A stretch of DNA of 6,535 nt, taken from positions 1 through 6,535 of the forward strand of contig JAFGFO010000339.1 in assembly GCA_016931085.1 (NCBI GenBank), written 5' to 3'. Position numbers and translations under genes: made by a program. The notes under the pieces were generated by a model. It made no database searches, had not been told where the DNA came from, and worked only from the letters and a program-made list of their open reading frames with translations. The first letter of the stretch is position 1, and each line of letters starts with the position of its first letter. Below, piece by piece: positions 3,758 to 6,535 of this stretch. This DNA is from Thermoflexales bacterium (lineage in GTDB: Bacteria; Chloroflexota; Anaerolineae; Fen-1058).

Positions 3758-6535
3758 CTAGTTATTTTTGAGCACCACCGGCAAATAGATTCGGTACTCG
3801 ACCCTGGCCACGCTGATGGTCGCGCTGGCCGTGTCCTGCCCATAGTCATTCGTCGCCGTCAGGATGACGGTATAGTCATCAGCAGCGCCGTAGCTGTGGG
3901 TCGGATTCACCAACGTGCTGCTTCCGCCATCGCCAAAAGTCCACACATAACTGATCGGCTCGGTACCAGCGGTGGTGTTGGTAAAGCTCACCACCTGCCC
4001 CACCGTGACGCTGGCGCTGCTGGGCACAAAGCCCGCCACCGGCGCCGTCCCAGCCTCCGTGACGGAGATCGTCGCACTGGCCGTGTCCTGACCATAGGCG
4101 TTGGTCGCCGTCAGGATGACGGTATAGTCACCGGCAGCGCCGTAGCTGTGGGGCGGATTCACCAGCGTGCTGCTCTCCCCATCGCCAAAAGTCCAGGCAT
4201 AGCTGATCGGTTCGGTGCCGGTCGTGATATTGGTAAAGCTCACCACCTGTCCCACCACAACGCTGGCGCTGCTGGGCACAAAGGCCGCCACTGGCGCCGT
4301 TCCCACCGGCGTGATCGTCGTGACCGTGGTCGTATCGGTGACGGCGACCTGGCCGGCCAGGCTGCCCACCGCCGTGACCCGCGTGCTGTCCACCGTCCCG
4401 CTCAGCGCGTTGGCCGGCACATTCACCCGCACCGTCACCTGGGCCGTCCCGCCGTTGGCTGCCAGGCTGGCCGTGGCGGCCGGCTCAACGGTGACTCCAT
4501 AGCCCTGCGAAGAGACGTACGCCAGCGCAAAGCTCTGAGCGGCGTTATAATCGTTCACCAGGGTATGCGTGTAGACAGCCTGGCTGCCGGCCTGAACGGT
4601 GAGAGCGCGGTTGGGCACCAGGCTCACGTTGCCGCTCAGGCGGACCGTGGTCACATCGACCTGGCTATCTTGCGCAGCGGGGTCGTTTTGCGAGACAACT
4701 GTGACGGTCATCACATCGCTCAGCGCTCCCTCCGCGCCAGCCGGTACCATCACACGCACGCGCACGAGCGCGCTCGCCCCAGCCGGCAAGCTGACATAAG
4801 AGGCGCTCAGCAGCCTGCTCCAGCCTTGAGTGGAAGACAGACTGACGGCATAGCGATCGGCCATGTTGCCTGTATTGGTCAAGGTGTGCACATACACCCA
4901 CAGGGCGCCTGGATCGAGAGTCTGGCTATCATCGGGGCCAAGCTCGACGCCGTACACAGGCGTGATGGCATTCCCAGTCACCGTCACAACGCGGCTGGCC
5001 GCGCCGGAGCTCGGGCACATGTTAGACGCTGTCACCGTCACCGGGTAAGCGCCGGGCGTGGCGTAGCTGTGCAGGATTGGATTGCTCACCTGCGCAGGCG
5101 TCCCATCGCCAAAGTTCCAGGTATAGGTAAACGGCGGGCTGCCCTGTAACACACTGCCGGTGAAGGTGATGGCCTGGCCTGTCGCAGGCTCCGCCGGTAC
5201 AACGTCAAAGCTCACGCCTGACACGCCTTCGCACGCCAGATAAGTCGTATCGGTTACCGCAGCCGACATAGCCCCGGCCTGGGCCGTGGCGGTTAGAATC
5301 GTCGTGTCGACCAGGCTTGCCACAAGCAGCGGGGTGCTTACGCGCACATGGATCTGCCGGCTCGCGCCGGCCGCCAGCTCGAACGGGCCAGTGCCGTCCG
5401 GCAGAGTCGCCCAGCCGAGACTGCTGCTCAGCGATAGGTTGAACTCGTCCGGGCCATTGCCGGAGTTTGTCAACACGTGCGTGTAGGTCGTCACCGCGCC
5501 AGGTCCCAGTGTTCTCGAATAACTCGGTGCCAAACTCAGACCAGCCGTGTAGACAACGCTCGTTGTGTCGAGCACGCTGGCAAAAGACGACGGCCTGGTC
5601 TGCGAGGTGGCCGTCACCCTCGTCGTATCTTGCAGCCCCCCGGCGCCAGCCGGAACCGTCACTCGCACATGGACCGCCTCGGTCTCGTCAGGCAGCAAGC
5701 TAACCAGAGCTGGTCCAGCCAGGCTTGCCCAGCCCTGGCTGGACGACACGCCAAGCGCGTAATTGTCCACCACAGTCCCTCTATTCCACAGCGTGTGCTC
5801 GTAGGTTACCACAGTGCCTGAGCTGACGCTCCGGCTGTCGCTGGCTGGCAAAAAGAGCACTCTGTATGTAGGTGTAACGACAACTCCCGTGACGTGGATG
5901 GCGTGGCTCGCCGATGCGGCACTGGGGCACAGATTGGTGACCGTCAAGATCACGGTATAGTCACCGCTGCTGGTATAGGCGTACAAGATGGGGTTGCCCA
6001 CCTGGAGTAGCCCCCCATCGCCAAAGTCCCACGTATAGGCTGGCTGGCTGCCGCTGGCCAGGCTGGCAGTGAACGTGATCGCCTCCCCAGTCGCAGGCTC
6101 CGCCGGCTCAAAGCTAAAGTCAACCCCAGACACGTCCACACACGCCACGCCAGTCGTGTCAGTCACCGCAGCTGAGACTCCCCCGTGCTGCGCGCGGGCG
6201 GTCACCACCGTCACGTCCTGCAAGGTCTCGCTGCCGGCCGGGGCAGTCACCTGCACTTGCACGGTCCGGCTCGCGCCGGCCGCCAGTTCGGATGGACCCA
6301 GCTCACCGATCAGGGTCGCCCAGCCACGGCTGCTGCTCAGGGACAGGCTGAACTCGTCTGTGCCATTGCCCGTATTCGTCAACCAGTGCGTGTAGGTCAA
6401 CGATTGGCCAGCAATCAGTGTGCCGGAACGGCTCGGCGCAAAGGCCAAGCTGTATGTAGGCGTAAAGACCGGGCCTGTCACCGTGATCCAGTGGCTGGCC
6501 GTCCCGCTGCTCGGACACGCGTTCGTCACCGTCAG
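3758..6535 (-). CDS. large secreted PKD/NEW3-repeat surface protein, 5' end beyond window
   Basis: The frame is open at the window edge (the first codons read LTVTNACPSSG, the end of a PKD domain), so the gene starts outside and the GTG at 6529 is internal. Counting from that codon, 923 residues are visible. PKD domains sit at about 135-215, 439-519, 744-828 and 829-911, each with a Y-x-W-x-FGDG core (W167, W471, W779, W863). NEW3-like sandwiches, recognisable by TxTGN...LSLSS..GW...LAAGAS...V.VPAG, sit at about 20-134, 216-329, 330-438, 520-633 and 634-743. The C-terminus is YRIYLPVVLKNN, a tail I associate with exported Chloroflexota proteins. There is no enzyme domain in view; these modules normally act as extracellular spacers, adhesion units or carbohydrate-contacting domains, so any catalytic head would be upstream. 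Cysteines occur only around two PKD domains, and lysine only in the tail. It is transcribed separately from the exporter operon. Confidence 0.93.
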   Translation of the reverse strand: MTVTNACPSSGTASHWITVTGPVFTPTYSLAFAPSRSGTLIAGQSLTYTHWLTNTGNGTDEFSLSLSSSRGWATLIGELGPSELAAGASRTVQVQVTAPAGSETLQDVTVVTARAQHGGVSAAVTDTTGVACVDVSGVDFSFEPAEPATGEAITFTASLASGSQPAYTWDFGDGGLLQVGNPILYAYTSSGDYTVILTVTNLCPSAASASHAIHVTGVVVTPTYRVLFLPASDSRSVSSGTVVTYEHTLWNRGTVVDNYALGVSSSQGWASLAGPALVSLLPDETEAVHVRVTVPAGAGGLQDTTRVTATSQTRPSSFASVLDTTSVVYTAGLSLAPSYSRTLGPGAVTTYTHVLTNSGNGPDEFNLSLSSSLGWATLPDGTGPFELAAGASRQIHVRVSTPLLVASLVDTTILTATAQAGAMSAAVTDTTYLACEGVSGVSFDVVPAEPATGQAITFTGSVLQGSPPFTYTWNFGDGTPAQVSNPILHSYATPGAYPVTVTASNMCPSSGAASRVVTVTGNAITPVYGVELGPDDSQTLDPGALWVYVHTLTNTGNMADRYAVSLSSTQGWSRLLSASYVSLPAGASALVRVRVMVPAGAEGALSDVMTVTVVSQNDPAAQDSQVDVTTVRLSGNVSLVPNRALTVQAGSQAVYTHTLVNDYNAAQSFALAYVSSQGYGVTVEPAATASLAANGGTAQVTVRVNVPANALSGTVDSTRVTAVGSLAGQVAVTDTTTVTTITPVGTAPVAAFVPSSASVVVGQVVSFTNITTGTEPISYAWTFGDGESSTLVNPPHSYGAAGDYTVILTATNAYGQDTASATISVTEAGTAPVAGFVPSSASVTVGQVVSFTNTTAGTEPISYVWTFGDGGSSTLVNPTHSYGAADDYTVILTATNDYGQDTASATISVARVEYRIYLPVVLKNN
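3794..4297 (-). repeat. tandem pair of near-identical PKD-encoding units
   Basis: Two 84-codon units lie head to tail: 4297-4046 and 4045-3794. Each begins APVA(A/G)FVPSSASV and ends ATISV. I count 9 differences in the first 79 residues, about 89% identity, much closer than any other module pair here, so this is a recent duplication within the gene. Unlike the other PKD domains in the window, these two have no flanking cysteines. Confidence 0.9.
4301..6127 (-). repeat. long-period super-repeat PKD + NEW3 + NEW3, two copies
   Basis: PKD 1, NEW3-like 2 and NEW3-like 3 (6127-5216) are followed by PKD 2, NEW3-like 4 and NEW3-like 5 (5215-4301). Equivalent landmarks are 303-304 codons apart: C130 and C433, W167 and W471, C201 and C505. 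The copies have clearly diverged, so this is an older duplication than the terminal PKD pair. Confidence 0.75.

Noticed and set aside
4838..4845. Second TetR operator (AGACTGAC inside the large gene)
   Set aside because: Only one half-site is present with no inverted partner, so it is a chance match.
3608..5149. 513-codon open frame on the plus strand
   Set aside because: It lies mainly antisense to the PKD/NEW3 gene, is rich in His, Arg, Gly and Ala with no domain, and crosses the palindrome. It is open only because of codon bias in the real gene.
6527..6529. GTG at 6529 as the start of the large gene
   Set aside because: It is inside the conserved PKD end LTVTNxCPSS, which recurs later in the protein, and the frame is open upstream to the edge.

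Overview
The window looks like a piece of a Chloroflexota (Anaerolineae-like) chromosome. This rests on three inferences: a large secreted PKD/NEW3-type protein ending in the motif IYLPVVLKNN, a C-terminal pattern I associate with exported Chloroflexota proteins; a fairly GC-rich sequence with GC-rich codon third positions; and three short palindromic elements of the dispersed kind common in such genomes. Every gene I can support lies on the minus strand, so the window is best read from right to left.

Right half (6535 to 3758): the 3' part of one very large gene for an exported, modular beta-sandwich protein. Its start is outside the window. The visible order is a PKD tail, NEW3-like 1, PKD 1, NEW3-like 2 and 3, PKD 2, NEW3-like 4 and 5, two near-identical PKD copies, and the YLPVVLKN tail. 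It has a roughly 304-residue super-repeat, cysteine pairs bracketing two PKD domains, and only one lysine in 923 residues.

Middle (3757 to 3489): an intergenic region with a 16-bp-arm palindrome just after the big gene's stop, a second GC-rich hairpin element, and then a consensus sigma-70-type promoter (TTGACA, 17 bp, TATAAT). A 9-bp-arm inverted repeat overlaps the end of the -10 box and the predicted transcription start, which is a textbook position for a TetR-family operator.

Left half (3488 to 1): one tightly packed operon under that promoter. The order is a small three-helix membrane protein (GlsB/YeaQ/YmgE-like), a TetR-family repressor, an unrecognised four-helix membrane protein with two cysteine clusters, an ABC-2-type ATPase, and its permease. 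Spacings are 3 bp, 16 bp, a 4-bp ATGA overlap, and 0 bp. The likely logic is an autoregulated export operon: the repressor blocks its own promoter until a ligand, probably a substrate of the exporter, releases it. The permease frame stays open to the window edge and runs through a dispersed repeat, so its C-terminus appears to have been extended by that element. The most unusual parts are the cysteine-cluster membrane protein locked into the exporter operon, the ATPase with proline at the H-loop position, and the architecture and tail of the large surface protein.
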